Assembly: GCA_038025085.1 (NCBI GenBank)
Contig: CM076144.1
Coordinates: 434,001-498,000 of the forward strand
Direction: 5' to 3'
Source: Tetragonia tetragonoides
Taxonomy: Eukaryota; Streptophyta; Magnoliopsida; Caryophyllales; Aizoaceae
DNA: 64,000 bases
Made by a program: the position numbers and the translations under genes. This document shows positions 1-15,100 of the stretch, in pieces. How positions within the stretch are numbered: the stretch's first letter is position 1; every line of letters begins with the position of its first letter. The notes beneath the pieces were generated by a model. It had not been told where the DNA came from, ran no database searches, and was given only the letters and a program-made list of their open reading frames with translations.

Positions 1-182
1 GGCTTCATTTTGAGGTGGTGTTAACTGCATTTCAAGTGAAAAACTTCACCTTAGACGGAACTTTGAAATTAAAAAGCTAAAGAGGGCCATACAGTTAATT
101 CTTGAGTGCTTGCATTCAAGTTAGGCTTCTTTCATATTTATATAGCTTGAATAGCATTGTGATTTTTCTTATTACTTTTCAG

Positions 183-3100
183 TTATGCTTTGCCATTGTC
201 CAAGGCTCAAGCTGTTGCTGAAGAAACTCTGGTTGTCTGGTGCTCCCTTGCTTCAAGATTAGGCCTGTGGGCCTTAAAGGCTGAATTGGAAGATCTTTGC
301 TTTGCTGTTTTGCAGGTTATGATATTATATCTTCATGCCTGTTACAGGATCTTTTTTTGTTTTTGTTTCACTGCAACCGTTGATACAATGTTACATTGAT
401 CCTATTTCATGGTCATGGGGAACAATGACTTCTTATGTGAATTTTCATTGACAAGGGAGCAACCATTTTCAATTCCCTGTTGTTGTCTTTTAAGTTATCC
501 TCCTTGCATGTTACTCTTATTGCTGACCTAATGGTAAGGGATACCATTTGTAGTCTAGATTGTTTCAGGACGGAAGCTGATGTTAGGGAGTTAAGGGAGG
601 TTATGGGTTTGTTTGGTGTATTGCACACTATCTTCTTTTCTAATGCACTTGATAAAAGGATATAGGCTTCGTGGGAGTTTTTCCGCAACTCTTTCTATCA
701 TGGTTAGATGGCCAATTAGAGAGATGTGTCCTGTTGTGTGTTTTGTTCCAGACAGATAGTGGAACTGTAAGTCCTTTGAGTTTGCATTGTGGGCTGGTCT
801 CTGATCGGATTGTTTGAAATGAAAGGGGTGAAGTGGATTTACCAGGATTATCTTTTGGAGCATTTACAAGTGAAATATTTTGTTTTTGCTCGCGGTAAGG
901 AGCACATATTATGAGAGATGCCTTTCAGCTATTATTATAGACACTTTGGTTGAGAAGGAATTTTCAAAATTTCCTAATAAATTATAGTATTCCCAGAACT
1001 GTATATGGGACATAGAGCTGACTTCCTATCATCACTAAGGTCTTCTGCTGCTGTCTTCTTTGAAGGAATCAACTTGATAGATTATCTGTGCAATTGGCAG
1101 GCGATGTTGAATTGATGTCAGTTGATCTCAGTTTGCAGGATTTCTTGCGTTCGTTAATTACATACCACAGTATTTTATCGTTAAAATTTCCTTACAAGGA
1201 ATATTACCAAACAAAAAGGAAAGTGTGCTTATAAACTCCTGAATTATTTTGCAGCCTCAAATGTTCTGTCAAATGAGAGCTGAGCTGGCTTCCATGTGGA
1301 GTTCTTGCAGGACAGGGTATCTCAAAAGAGCATCAGCAAGAAGCAGTTTGAACTCAACCTCGGATGCAATTGCATCAAGTACCTTGAACTGCTCTGTGGC
1401 AACTGACGAGGATAGTGTAGAAATGAAGGTAAAACAGTAGGTGAAAACTTCTCCTTTTGAGGATTTATGAATGGATCAAGATTAAGGAAGACTCATATTA
1501 TCTATCCTTTTCATGTTGATGATTTTGGAGTACTTTCCTCAGACAGTCAGATGTGATGCATGGTTCTCTAAGAACTGTGCTTATTAGTTTTTTAGATAAG
1601 AAAAAATATTATTAATAGAAACAAAGAACAGAATACATCCTAAGAGGACAAGGAGTCCTCGAGAGGATTCTATTTACAGTTCAGCCCAATGAAGCATGAC
1701 CTGTGTAACAGGATAACTACGGAGACACCCGGCAGCCTTAGCCCACAAAGAGGCCAAGTATACTACCCTATCCCATAACATGTCGACAGACATAGAAATA
1801 CCAGAAAATTCCCTAGCATTCCTCTCTGGCCAAATGCACCAAAGTGCTGCAAAGGTAGCACACTTCCACAGCAACTTCTTCTCCTTACTCCGCCCTAGTC
1901 CCACACGCCTCGCCTGCAGGAACTCCATAGCCGTTCCCTGATACTCCCAAACCTTGCTGCGAACTTCACACCTCAGAAAGACATGTGAAGAAGTCTCACT
2001 ACTAGCTCGACAAAGGAAGCACATATCCGGTAACAGAACTGATTTTGACCTCCGCCGCTGACGCAGGTCGTTGGTGTTAATCCTTTCCAGAACTGTGCTT
2101 ATTAGTTAACTTCATTGAGCCCTACTGAACTTGTGTTTCCTTCTATTAGGAACTAGAATCACCCAGATCTTGATCTGCATGACTCTAGCTTATTGTCAGT
2201 GATATCTGGCTGGCAGCAATGATTCTTCCTTCTTTCTGTTCTCTGTCCCTTCTATTTGTCACAACTAAACTCACAAGTGAAAGATCTATCCTAGTTTACC
2301 TGCCCAGTTGTGTTCTGTATGCCGTCTTGTGGAGAGTGTATTTTTTTAAGTGATGCCTCATCTTCAGGATCTTCTGGAAGCAGTCTTCCCTTTTGAACTC
2401 TTGCTAGATCGGGGAAAGCGAATGAACTTCCTCAGTAATCTGACAAGATATTCCAAGATTGCGACGAAACCGAAGGTTGTAAGCGATGCTGGAATTGCTC
2501 TGGCGTCCTTGGCAGTTTGTGAGGAGGCACTTGAGAGTGAGCTTTTGATATCAACTTCGTACGGTTTGAATCTTTAGTTAAATGTTTCTACTGTATTTGA
2601 CAGTTGTTTTCTATCTGAATACCTCTAGAAGCGATTGGTGTTCACATAAGTGGGAAGCTAACTGCTGGTTGTTATGGCAACTGAGACTTACACAGAAACT
2701 TTTGTTTATGTTGTGTGCTTGCAGTTACGTGCCAGGAATGGAAGTTACTTTATCCAGCCGACTAAAGAGCTTGTACAGCATATATACCAAGGTACAGATG
2801 GCTTGCAGCTTTTTCCATGTTAACCTTGGTAGTGGCAAATTAGGAGTGTGACTAAATTGCCGCTGCAAAATTAATGTGATAACTTCTGATCACTATTAAA
2901 GCATACATGTATGCTAGAGCTTGCCTTGTATGAGTTGGTCTCAATGAAAACAAGGGTGAGTTTGTATACATTAGGGGTCATTTTTTACTAGAAATTGGTG
3001 AGTTTGTATGCAGTAGCATGATTTTTACAATGAGTTTGAAGACAGTATATAGGATAACCTCACTTTTTGGTTAAAAAAGGGTGGGTTTTTACTAGAAAAG

Positions 3101-6100
3101 GGTGAGTTTGTAATGTTGTAGACAGTAGGGTAAATTTTACTAGAAAAACACCCCCACTTTTTGCTTAAACAAGGGTGGAATTTTGCTAGATATGGTGATC
3201 TTTTACTAAAAAATGGTGAGTGAGTGTGGTCTGATGACGTGTCGAATTAGGTCTCACCAAAACAAATGGAAAGACAATCTGATCATTTGAGAATTTGAGT
3301 TTATTCGAATAGCGGTGTTCAAGCTACATAAAGCGGTGAAGCCTCCTCTTGAAAGTATACTAGTAGACATAATGTTTTTTTTTCCCCCATTAATGCAGTA
3401 TTTGGTGAGGGGTAAGGCTGCGTACACCTGGACCTTCCCAGACCTCGCCCTCGGCGGGACATTTACTGGGTTGTTGTTGTTGGTCATCTTTTCTTTTCCT
3501 TGTTGGTATTGCTATCACTGGGCCGTTACTTGTCATAGCATTTAGTATCATTATTTGTACATTGGAGGAATAAGATCTGTGTGGCCTACATCTGATGACT
3601 GTACACATCATTTATGTGGTCTATATCTGAGATTTATTTGGCTTCTGCTTATAGATGAAAAGAAAAGAAGTCGACATAAGCCAGGTTTATGATGCCCGTG
3701 CATTGAGAGTAGTTATTGGAGATAAGAATGGAAGTCTCCATGGACCTGCTGTCAGTTGTTGTTACAGTGTCCTGGACATAGTACATAGGTATGTAAAACT
3801 TACTATTTCTGAATCTCTTCAGTTACTTCTATGAATATCAGATTGAACTTTTTTTTATTCTTCTTTTTTGACTTAATGTATGTATTACATCTGCCCCATC
3901 TTAAATTACTAAAAATAGAGTTCTATTTTTTTGGTTGCACTATGTCATTCTATGATATCTGATAACATTTAGCTACATCTTGTAGGCTCTGGTCTCCTAT
4001 TGATGGTGAACTCGATGACTATATCATCAACCCAAAGCCTAGTGGCTATCAGGTTTGAATATATATTGTGTCAATTGTGAATCTACTCAACTTCAGCATG
4101 TTTTCTTGCATGCGTTGTACTTTGACGTTGTAGTCTTGAAGATGGTGGATCGTATGGTTCTGTTTTGAATGGCATCTTTTAGTGAACAAATCTTCATTCA
4201 TTCATTCCAGTCTTTGCATACTGCTGTACAAGGTCCTGATAGTTCACCCTTGGAAGTTCAAATAAGGACACAGGTGCCATGTTTCTTCAACTTTTAATCT
4301 TAGGGGGAAAACTTCCTCCCTGCCCCCCCCCCCCAATATTTGTTTGGCTTCTAAACAGGCTTTATGTCATTTATATTTTTAGAGGATGCATGAGTACGCA
4401 GAGCATGGACTTGCAGCACATTGGCTTTATAAAGAGACAAATAATAAGTCACTTTCTACTATAAGCTGGGATGGTTCTCAGGTCAAAGGTTTCTCTTTTC
4501 GACATGGCTTGGATGAACAGAACTCCATAGAAGATGATATATTTTGGAAATATAGTTCCTTGAAAGCAGGACATCCAGTGCTTAGGGTCGAAAGAAGTAA
4601 CTTGCTTGCTGCGGTTATCATCAGGTATTCTGATGCTTTCACTGTGGAAATCACCTTGGCCGTTTTCTTGGTCTTAATTTCATACTTGCTCATGAAAGTT
4701 CTCTTCCAGTGTAGATAAGGATGGAAAGGAACTACTTGTTGCTGTCAGCTTTGGATTAGGAGCATCTGAAGCAGTTGCTGACAGAAGAACTCCTTTCCAA
4801 TTAAAGAGATGGGAAGCTTATGCTAGGTTATACAAAAAGGTGCTCCACTAAAAACCCAAAAAAAAACCGTCTTAGTTCCTCTAATTTTCAATTTGCTTTT
4901 CTGCTGCCTTGTGCTTTTTGGTAGTTTCTCCCTTTTTCGTTTTCCCTTGGGTTTGGGGGTGGTTTATTTTATTTTATTTTATTTTATTTTTGACTTCCCA
5001 TTCTATCTACTCACCTGCTCGTTGCTTGTTATATCTAAAGCTTTTATAATCTGCTGTCACGTCACATCTATGAAATTTCTAGTGAAGACAACTCTTGTAG
5101 CATCTCACAAGTTTTTGTCAGCTTAGTTGGATGAGCTTAATCGATCCATCCTGTCGCCTCTTTGAAAATCTGATCATTTATCATGGGCTTTTCTTGACAA
5201 CAAAGCTTTGTTCCATAAAGAATTAAAAAATGCTTTTGCTTTTGGGGTTGGGCTTGTTGTACCGTAGGAGCCAAGTGCTTCATAATGATTAATACTTTTT
5301 TTGTTTTCGTGGATTATATAAGAAACCTATGTGGGGACTAGTTAAGTTTTTGAGCACAGATACTCCGTAAGGGCGGCCTAAGAGGCTCCCTTGGTATCTC
5401 GTGGAGATCTTCCCGAATTCTCTAACTTCATATTCACCTGTGATTTTGGTGTTAAAGCCTTACGAGGGGATGACGAGTAATGAGCCACCAATGCGATAAA
5501 GGACTTGATAACTGACCTTTAAAGTGGGTGAGCTGTAAAACGTTCTTCAAAGTCTAATAAGGACTCGATAACTGACCATGGGGCCTCCCATGTACCCTAC
5601 TGGCGTCCCTTGTAAAATGGTGCCAAAAATAACAACTTTTGTTGAGGGCCCGTAAGAAGCCCAAAAATGTGGATTAATAGCCTTCATTTTTTGCTTTCCG
5701 AGGCCCAGTTGAGATTTTTGCCGAAACTTCCTCGCGGGGTCCATTGTCGCCCAAAAGGAGTCCCAGAGTCTCAGTGCCCCTTGTAGGCCATCCGAGTCTG
5801 CGAACATCATCATATTCACTCATTTTGGTGTTCGGCCATTTAGAGTTTTAGACTAAGTGACTAATTAGACGGTTGTTCGAGCCTTGTAAGAACCAAATAA
5901 CCGACCACGAGGAACTTCCATGTCCCCTCGGTGTGTCACGTGCGATATGGTGCGAGAATAACAGCTTTCGTTCTGGGACGATCCGGAAGGCCAAAAAACA
6001 TGAACTAATATTAACCTTCATTTTCGGCATTCCGAAGCCTGGATTTCATATTCACCCATGGTTTTGTTGTTGTCACCTTTAGAGGGGATGACTAGTAACA

Positions 6101-9100
6101 TAATTATCAAAAGCTACTTAGGACCCAATAACTGACCTTTGACGTCCCCGTCCGATACAGCGCGAAAATAAGGACCCATGTCCACCAGGGATAAGGGGTC
6201 ACTTGTGCTGCTGTTTCTAGAGTTTTTACCCAATAACCGAACCCTTGCCTCCCACGTCCTGTTCCTATAGTTTAAGCCCTTGTCCTCATGATAGAGTACA
6301 AGACTACAAACCAATCCCGAGGTGTAATCTCTTCTGCTCTGTTATTCTTCTTTGATATCGCCAAAGGTTGAGCGACTCTTCCACTCTTCAGATATTGGTC
6401 AAAACTGACGTTGTACAGTTTAACTAAGTTATTATGAAGTGTTAACTAAAAAACTATTATTGTGAAGTACTTGTGACGGTTAGCTACTTTCTGTGTTGAT
6501 TAATGGTGCACCTAGGAAGTGGTTCTCTTCTTCTAGGGGACTGAGGCAGGGGGACCCCTTATCACCCTTCCTGTTTACTCTTGTGGTGGATGTGCTCAGT
6601 AGGATGCCAGAGAGGGGTGTGGAGGTGGGTGTGGTTGAGGGTTTAAAGGTAGGACGTGAAGGGGTACACGTTTCACATCTTCAATTCGCTGATGATACTA
6701 TGCTTTTTCTCGCGGATGATATTGAGAAGTTCAAGAACGTGTTGACAGTCCTGCAGATTTTTGAGTTGGTCTCAGGGATGCGGGTTAACCTTGCTAAATG
6801 CAGTTTGGCTGGGATTAATGTGGGTGATGATTTCCTGGTAATGGCAGCAGACTTAGCAGGTTGTCAGGTACAAGGGTGGCCGCTCATGTACTTGGGAGTG
6901 CCTTTGGGAGGTAATCCTCGTTCGGAGGCGTTCTGGGAACCTGTAGTGCAGCGAGTTTCCAAGCGCTTGGATGGGTGGAAAAGGGTCTATTTCTCCTTTG
7001 GGGGCAGGATTACTCTTATTCAGTCTTGTCTTTCTAGTATTTACTTTTATTACTCTCTTTGTTCCGTATTCCAGTGGCTGTGGCGCATAGGATTGAGAAG
7101 CTTATGAGGGATTTCTTGTGGTCTGGTGCTGATGGGGATAGGAGGGAACACTTGGTGAGTTGGGATATGGTGTGTCGCCCTAAGGAGGAAGGGGGATTAG
7201 GTGTAGGCAGGTTAGTGGCTAAGAATACTGCTCTTGTGGATAAGTGGCTTTGGCGTTTTCCACAAGAGCCAGATAGCCTTTGGCATCGGGTTATTCGGAG
7301 TCGGTACGGGTTGCAACAGAATGGGTGGGATGCGCAAATTTCAGGGAGCTCCACACATGCCAGTCCATGGAAGTTTATCTCACAAGTATCCTCACATTTT
7401 ATACCTCAGGTTGAGTTTGCACTCGGGAATGGTTCGCGTGTTAGATTTTGGGAGGATACTTGGCGAGGTGACCAGCCTTTCTGCATAAGGTTCCCTCGGT
7501 TGTTCCGGCTGTCCACTTTACATGGGGCTGTTGTTGCTGCTTTTTTCTCGGTAGACAGTGGATCGTGGAACTTGTATTTACGTAGACCACCTCATGACAG
7601 AGAGATGGAGGAGCTTACTTCCCTCCTGGAACTAGTGGATCCAGTTCAACTTTCAAGCTCGGAGGACTCTAGGAGGTGGGTCGGCGATCCCTCGGGGGAA
7701 GTTTCTTCCAAGTCCTTCCTTCGGTGCTTGGGGACTCCTCTCCCCCGTTTTCCTTTGGCTGATTTCATTTGGAAAGCGAAGGTGCCTCTCAAGGTAAGGG
7801 CTTTTGTGTGGACTTTGGTACTGGATAGGGTCAACACAAATGATATAAGGCAGAGGAGGAGGCCAGGGATGGTTTTGCAGCCGGACATCTGTCTGCTTTG
7901 CCGGGCTAGTAGTGAGACATCGTTGCATCTTTTTATTGAGTGTCCTGTGGCTCGTAGCTTCTGGTACACGTTGTTCGGAGAGTTGTGGGCTTCCCCTTCT
8001 AGCATGGCAACGTTCTTGCAGATTCAATTTGGGGGTTCTAGGGGTGGGAAGGAGAGGAAGTTGTGGTGGCGTAATGTTTATTTTGCAATCTTATGGGGTA
8101 TATGGTTGGAGAGGAATGCTCGGTTATTCAAAGGGGTGTCAATCTCTCCTTCACTGCTTTGGGAGAAGATCACCTACTTGGCTTCGTTATGGGCTAAAGT
8201 TGCGGGGGCTTTTCGGGATTACACTATCACAGAGATTCAAAGGAATTGGTCTCTTTTGTAAATTGTTTACTGTAGAGGATGCCTTATCCTCTCTCTTGCT
8301 GTAAATTGGCTTCTTAATTAATATAATCTTTTTCTTTATCTAAAAATTAAATATAGATGTTGAGACTTGAAGTTGGCTGATAATGCTATGCAAGACTTTT
8401 TTTATCCTTTTCTGGATGATGGCCCATAGGTGTGGCCACTTTGAGTTGCCTTATTCCAGTAGTACCCCAAATACATCTAACATCATTGATTCTCTGGCTT
8501 TAACTTTTGTCCGGTATATTCTCGGTGGTCTTACCATTAGAGACTGCTATCTTGGACTTTTTATTTTGTCACTGACCATCTTTTGTTCCAGGTTTTTGAC
8601 CAAGGGTGGTTTGAACCAGGCCATGGAGATTGGTGTACATGTCTTGAGAAGTATACACTTTGCCGAGATGGAATTTATCATAAGGTGTGTGAGATCTGCA
8701 AACTTTGATTTGAAAACTATTTAGGTTGAATCCAATTGCTGTTGCGAAAGTCTTTTTCATCATATGCTTGCACCTATTGTTTGTGCTCCAAGAGTAGTGC
8801 GCTATGTTGCCAATATTTAGTTAGTGGTTAATTAGTTTCTTAAGTAAGTGGAGTCATATACTAGTCAAATGGTGAATGGAGGGGAAAGAAATGAGAAGAA
8901 CAAAGCCAGTTGATTACTCGAAATTTACAGAAATTGGCCAAGTCCGACTCCTAGACACGTACCGACACTTGCACCCCAGTCCGAGTTCCCTGTGGTCGGT
9001 TATTTGATATTGTATATACATAGGTCACTCTTAAAAGTTAAAAGTGGTGATTGTCACCATACAAAGCTGCAATGATCGTGTAAAAATGTGAATCTAGCAA

Positions 9101-12100
9101 TTAACATGGAGCAATATAAATGAGAATGATCGTTTGAAGTTGTCAGGCTAGGGAGAGTTGGGCTATCTGGCTATTGTAAAGGTTCTTGGCTTTGTGGGTG
9201 AGAGATGCATTGTTTGAATGATTTAAAGACATGATAAGTGAGGAATATGGGGAAGGAGAAGGTATGTAACATGATTGAGAATTTTTTTGTTGGATTTCTA
9301 GTGATTTAGAATAGGGTAATTAAACGGAAGCTGATTTGTTGGCAAAATGGAGTTGGGTCATCTTCAAATATATATGCTTGCTTTTACATGAGTTAGTTTG
9401 TGTCTATGCTGTTTGTATCTCCTTTGTAGTATGAGTTTTAGGCTAAACAGTGCGTTTAATGCTGTATATTGATTGGCTTTTCGCATCAAGTTGCTGTTAT
9501 AAAAAAAGAACTAGTGTGCATGCGATGCACGGGATGTTTCAACTTTTTTTTTTTTTTAAATTTAGGGGCCGTTTGGTTGGGTGTAATGATTAAGGGGGTA
9601 ACAGAATGAACTTTTAGGCTAAAATGGGAGGGTATGTGAGGTAGTGGGGGTTAGATTTTGTGAAAAGGAGGGTAATGATTATCCCCATTTAATTTTAAGG
9701 GATAATAGAAATCCACCTCCCCATAGGGTAATGATTTTCCCTTTATTTTCTCCATGACCCTCTTAATCATTACCCTCTTCACTACTTCAACTTACTATTT
9801 TACACTTTAATTTGCTCCATTATCCCCTTAATCATTACCCCCCAACCAAACGGCCCCTTAATCTTTTCTGATGGGTTGCCTTGCTTCTAACTTTGTTGTA
9901 AAAGAAAATGTCATTCATTGGCTTGTGGTGTCTCTATAAAAGTTAGAGGTATCTACCCCTAAATGACATTGTTGCATTATAGTTCTACTTATTATGATTC
10001 GTCATACTGTAAACTGTGATCTGTATTTGATGAGTGCTTAGGAAACGATTATTAGCCTTTTATTAACAAACTTTAGAATACTTTCTTATACAGTTCTTCT
10101 ACCAAGGCTATAATCATAGTAGAAAATGGATCGAAATGAACTAAGTATATCAAAAATTTATTGAAACAAAATATGGGTGGCCCATGTCCTATGTCCCAGC
10201 GCCCAGTGAGCGCCATGTCCCAGCGCCCATGTCCCATAGGTGAAATCGAAGTTTGGGGACCTGGATGACCGTCCTGAGGCATCGGAGGTCCTCTAGGGTG
10301 ACGATAGACCCCCCAAGAGAAATTTAGGCAAAAATGGAAACCGGGCCCCAAGAAGCCGAAAATCAAAGCTAATCCATGTTTTTTGGGCTTCCAAGAGGCC
10401 CCGGAATGAAGGTGTATATTTTCGCATCACATCGCACGGGACACCCTTAGGGAACATAAGAGGCCCCCAAGGTCCCTTATCAGGTCCCTAATAGGCTTGT
10501 AAGGCGTTTTACGAGACACCAATGTAAGGGTCGGACCACCGAAGGCATGGGTGATATCGAAGTTCGGGGATTCGGATGCCCCTCCCAGGGCACCGAGGGT
10601 CCTCTAGGGTCAATGATAGATCCCCCGGAGAAGTTTGGGCAAAAATGACACCCGGCCCCAAGAAGCCCAAAACGAAGGCTAATCCACGTTTTTTGGGCTA
10701 AAGGGAAACCCAAAACGAATGTGGATATTTTCGCACCACATCGCACGGAACACACCTAGGGGACATGGGGGGCCCCGGTGTTGCTTATCTGGTCCCTAAT
10801 AGTTTTGGGAGGGCGTTTTATGGGACACTGGTGTAAGAGTCGGAACACCAAATGCATGGGTGATATCGAAGATCGGGGATCCGGATGACCCTCTTTGGGC
10901 ACCAAGGGTCCTCTAGGGTCATGATAGACCCCCCGGAGAAGTTTGGGCAAAAATGGTAACGGAGCCCTAAGAAGCCGAAAATCAAAGGTTATAATCCACC
11001 CTTTTTGGGCTTCCAGGAGGCCCCGGAAGGAAGGTGTATAATTTTGCAGCACATCGCACAGGACACCCTTAGGGAACATAAGAGGCCCTCGGAGTCCGTT
11101 ATTGGGTCCCTTATAGGCTTCTAAAGGCGTTTTTATGGGACACCAATGTAAGGCCGAAACACCAAAGGCATGGGAAATATCGAAGTTCGGGGATCCGGAT
11201 GACCCTCCCGGGGCACCGATGGTCCTCTAGGGTCATGATAGATCCCCGGAGAAGTTTGGGCCAAAATGACACTCGGGCCCCAGGAAGCCCAAAACGAAGG
11301 CTATAATCCACTTTTTTTGGCCTTCCGGGAGGCCCCAAAACGAATGTGGATATTTTCGCATCACACCGCACGGAACACCCCTAGGGGACATGGGAGGCCC
11401 CCGAGGTTGCTTATCTAGTCCCTGATAGGTTTGGAAGGGCGTTTTACGGGGCACTAGTGTAAGAGTCGGAACTACAAAGGCATGGGTGATATCGAAGTTC
11501 GGGGATCCGGATGACCCTCCCGGGACACCGAGGCTCCTCTAGGGTCATGATAGACCCCCCGGAGAAGTTTGGGCAATGATGGGGAAACTGGGCCCAAGAA
11601 GCCGAAAATCAAAGGCTATATATAATCCACGTTTTTTGGGCTTCCAGGAGGCCCCAGAATGAAGGAGTATATTTTCACACCACATCGCACAAGACACCCT
11701 TAGGGAACATCAGAGGCGCCCGGGGTCCGTTATCGGGTCCTTGATAGGCTTCTAAGGGTGTTTTTACATGACACCAATGTAAGGGCCGAAACACCGAAGG
11801 CATGGGTGATATCGAAGTTCGGGAATCCGGATGACCCTCCCGGGACACCGAGGGTCCTCTAGGGTCATGATATATCCACCACATAAGTTTGGGCAAAAAT
11901 TACACCCGGGCCTAGGAAGCCCAAAACGAAGGCTATATAATCCACAGTTTTTGGGCTTCCGGGAGGCCCAAAACGAATGTGGATATTTTCGCACCACATC
12001 GCACGAAACACCCCTAGGGGACATGGGAGGCCCCCGGGATTGCTTATTTGGTCCCTGATAGGTTTGGAAGGGCGTTTAACACTGCTGTAAGAGTTGGAAC

Positions 12101-15100
12101 ACCAAAGGCATGGGTGAGATCGAAGTTCGGGGATCCGGATGACCCTCTCGGGGCACGAGTGTCCTCTAGGTTCATGATAGACCCCCGGAGAAGTTTGGGC
12201 TAAAATGGAAACCGGGCCCCAAGAAGCCGAATATCAATAATCCACGTTTTTTGGGCTTTCAGGAGACCCCGGAAGGAAGATGTATATTTTTTCACCACAT
12301 CGCACGGGACACCCTTAGGGAACATAAGAGGCCCCCGGGATCCGTTATCGAGTCCCTCATAGGCTTTTAAGGGCGTTTCTATGGGACACCAATGTACGGT
12401 GATATCAGTGTTCGGGGATCCGGATGATTCTCCCAGAGCACCGAGGGTCCTCTAGGGTCATGATAGATCCACAAGAGAAGATTGGGCAAAAATTACAGTC
12501 GGCCCCAGGAAGCCCATAACGAAGGCTATAATCCACGTTTTTTGGTCTTCCGGTAGGCCCCAAAATGAATGTGGATATTTTTGCACCACATCGCACGGAC
12601 ACCCCTAGGGGACATGAGAGGCCCCCGGGGTAGCTTATCTGGTCCCTGATAGGTTTGGAAGGGCGTTTTACGGTATAATAGTGTAAGAGTCGGAATTCCA
12701 AAGGCATGGGTGTTATCAAGGGGATCCCGATGGCCTTTCTGGGGCACCGAGGGTCCTCTAGGGTCATGATAGACCCACCGGAGAAGTTTGGGCAAAAAAT
12801 GGAAACCGGGTCCAAAGAAGCCGAATATCAAAGGCATAATCCACGTTTTTTGGGCTTCTAGGAGGCCCCGGAATGAAGGTACATATTTTCGCACTACATC
12901 GCACGCGACACCCTCTGGGAACATAAGAGGCCCCGGAGGTCTGTTATCGGATCCATCATAGGCTTGTAAGGGCGTTTTTACGGGACGCCAATGTAAGGGC
13001 CGGAACATCGAAGGCATGGGTCATATCGAAGTTCGTTAATCCGGATGATCCTTCCCGGACACCGAGGATCCTCTAGGGTCCTGATAGATCCCCCGGAGAA
13101 GTTTTGGCAAAAATGACACCCAGGCCCCAGAAACCCCAAAACGAAGGCTAATCCACGTTTTTTGGGTTTCCGGAGGCTCCAAAACGATTCTGGATATTTT
13201 CGCACCACATCACACGGAATACCCCTATGGGACATGGGAGGCCCCCGGGATTGCTTATCTGGTCCCTGATAGGTTTGGAAGGGCGTTTTACGGGACACTG
13301 GTGTAAGAATCGGAGGCATGAGTGATATTGAAGTTCGGGGATCCGGATCACCCTCCTGGGGCACCGAGGGTCTTCTAGAGTCATGATAGACCCCCCGTAG
13401 AATTTGGAAAAAAATGACACCCAAGCCTTGGGAAGCACAAAACGATATCTACATTTTTTGGGCTTCCGGGAGGCCCCAAAACGAGATGAGGATATTTCCG
13501 CACCAACACAACACCTTATAGGGGACATGGGAGGCCTCCGAGGTTGCTTATCTTGTCCCTGATAGGTTTGGAAGGGAGTCGGAACACTTGTGTAAGAGTC
13601 CGATCACCAAAGGCATAGGTGATATCAAAGTTCGGGGATCCGGATGACCCTCCCGAGGCACCGAGGGTCCTCTAGGGTCATGATAGATCACCCGTAAAAG
13701 TTTTGGCAAAAATGGAAACCGGGCCCCAAGAAGTCGAAATCGATGTTCGGGGATCCGGATGACCCTCCTGGAGCACCGAGGGTCCTCTAGGGTCATGATA
13801 GATCCCTAAGAGAAGTTTGGACAAAAATGTCACCCAGGCCCCAGGAAGCCCAAAACGGAAGTTTGGGCGAAAAAATGACACCCAGGCCCCAGGAAGCCCA
13901 AAACGAAGGCGTCCACTTTTTTGGGCTTCCTGAAGGCCCCTAAACGAATGTGGATGTTTTCGCACCACGTCGCACGGAACACCCCTAGGGGACATGGGAG
14001 GCCCCCGGGTTTGCTTATTTGGTCCCTGATAGGTTTTGAAGGACGTTTTACGGTACACTGGTGTAAGAATCGAAACACGAAAGGCATGGGTGTTATCGAA
14101 GTTCGGGGATACGGATGACCTTCCCGGGGCACCGAGGGTCCTCTAGGGTCATGATAGACCCCTAGAGAAGTTTGGGCAAAAATGGAAACTGGGCCCTAAG
14201 AAGCCGAAAATAAAAGGCTATAATCCACGTTTTTTGGGCTTCCAGGAGGCCCCAGAATGAAGGTGTATATTTTCGCACCACATTGCACGGGACACCCTTA
14301 GGGAACATAAGAGTCCGTTATCGGGTCCTTGATAGACTTGTAAGGGCGTTTTTACGGGACACCATTGTAAGGGCCGTAACACCTAAGGCATGGGTGATAT
14401 CAAAGTTTTGGGGATCCAGATGAACGTCCCGAGACACCGAGGGTCCTCTAGGGTCATGATAGATCCGCCGTAGAAGTTTGGGCAAAAATAACACCCGGGC
14501 CTCCCAAAACGAAGCCATCCACGTTTTTTGGGTTTCCGGAGGCCCCAAAACGAATGTGGATATTTTCGCACCACATCTTACGGAACACCCCTAGGGGACA
14601 TGGGAGGCCCCGGGAATTGCTTATCTTGTAAGGGCGTTTCAATGGGACACCAATGTAAGGTGATATCGATGTTCGGGGATCCGGATGATCCTCCTGGAGC
14701 AACGAGGGTCCTCTAGGGTCATGATAGATCCTCAAGAGAAGTTTTGGCAAAAATGAAACCCGGGCCAAGAAGCCCAAAACGAATGCTATAATCCATGTTT
14801 TTTGGACTTTCAGTTGCACCACGTCGCACAGAACACCCCTATGGGACATGGGAGGCCCCCAGGATTGCTTATCTGGTCCCTGATAGGTTTGGAAGGGCGT
14901 TTTACAGGACACTGGTGTAAGAGTCGGAACACCAAAGGCATAGGTGATATCGAAGTTCGGAGATCCGATGCCCTTAGCGGGGCACCGAGGGTCTTCTACG
15001 GTCATGATAGACCCCCGGAGAAGTTTGGGAAAAATTGACATTCGGGCCTTGGGAAGCATAAAACGAAAGCTATAATTCACGTTTTTTGGGCTTCAGGGAG

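Noticed and set aside
6493..8261. LINE reverse transcriptase frames as host genes
   Set aside because: The FADD palm motif, C-terminal zinc-binding domain, A-tail, 5' truncation and frameshift identify a retrotransposon fragment.
8383..8724. 113-codon ORF overlapping an RSH1 exon
   Set aside because: It is intron plus an out-of-frame reading of the exon at 8592-8684; the real frame there reads WFEPGHGDWCTCLEKYTLC.
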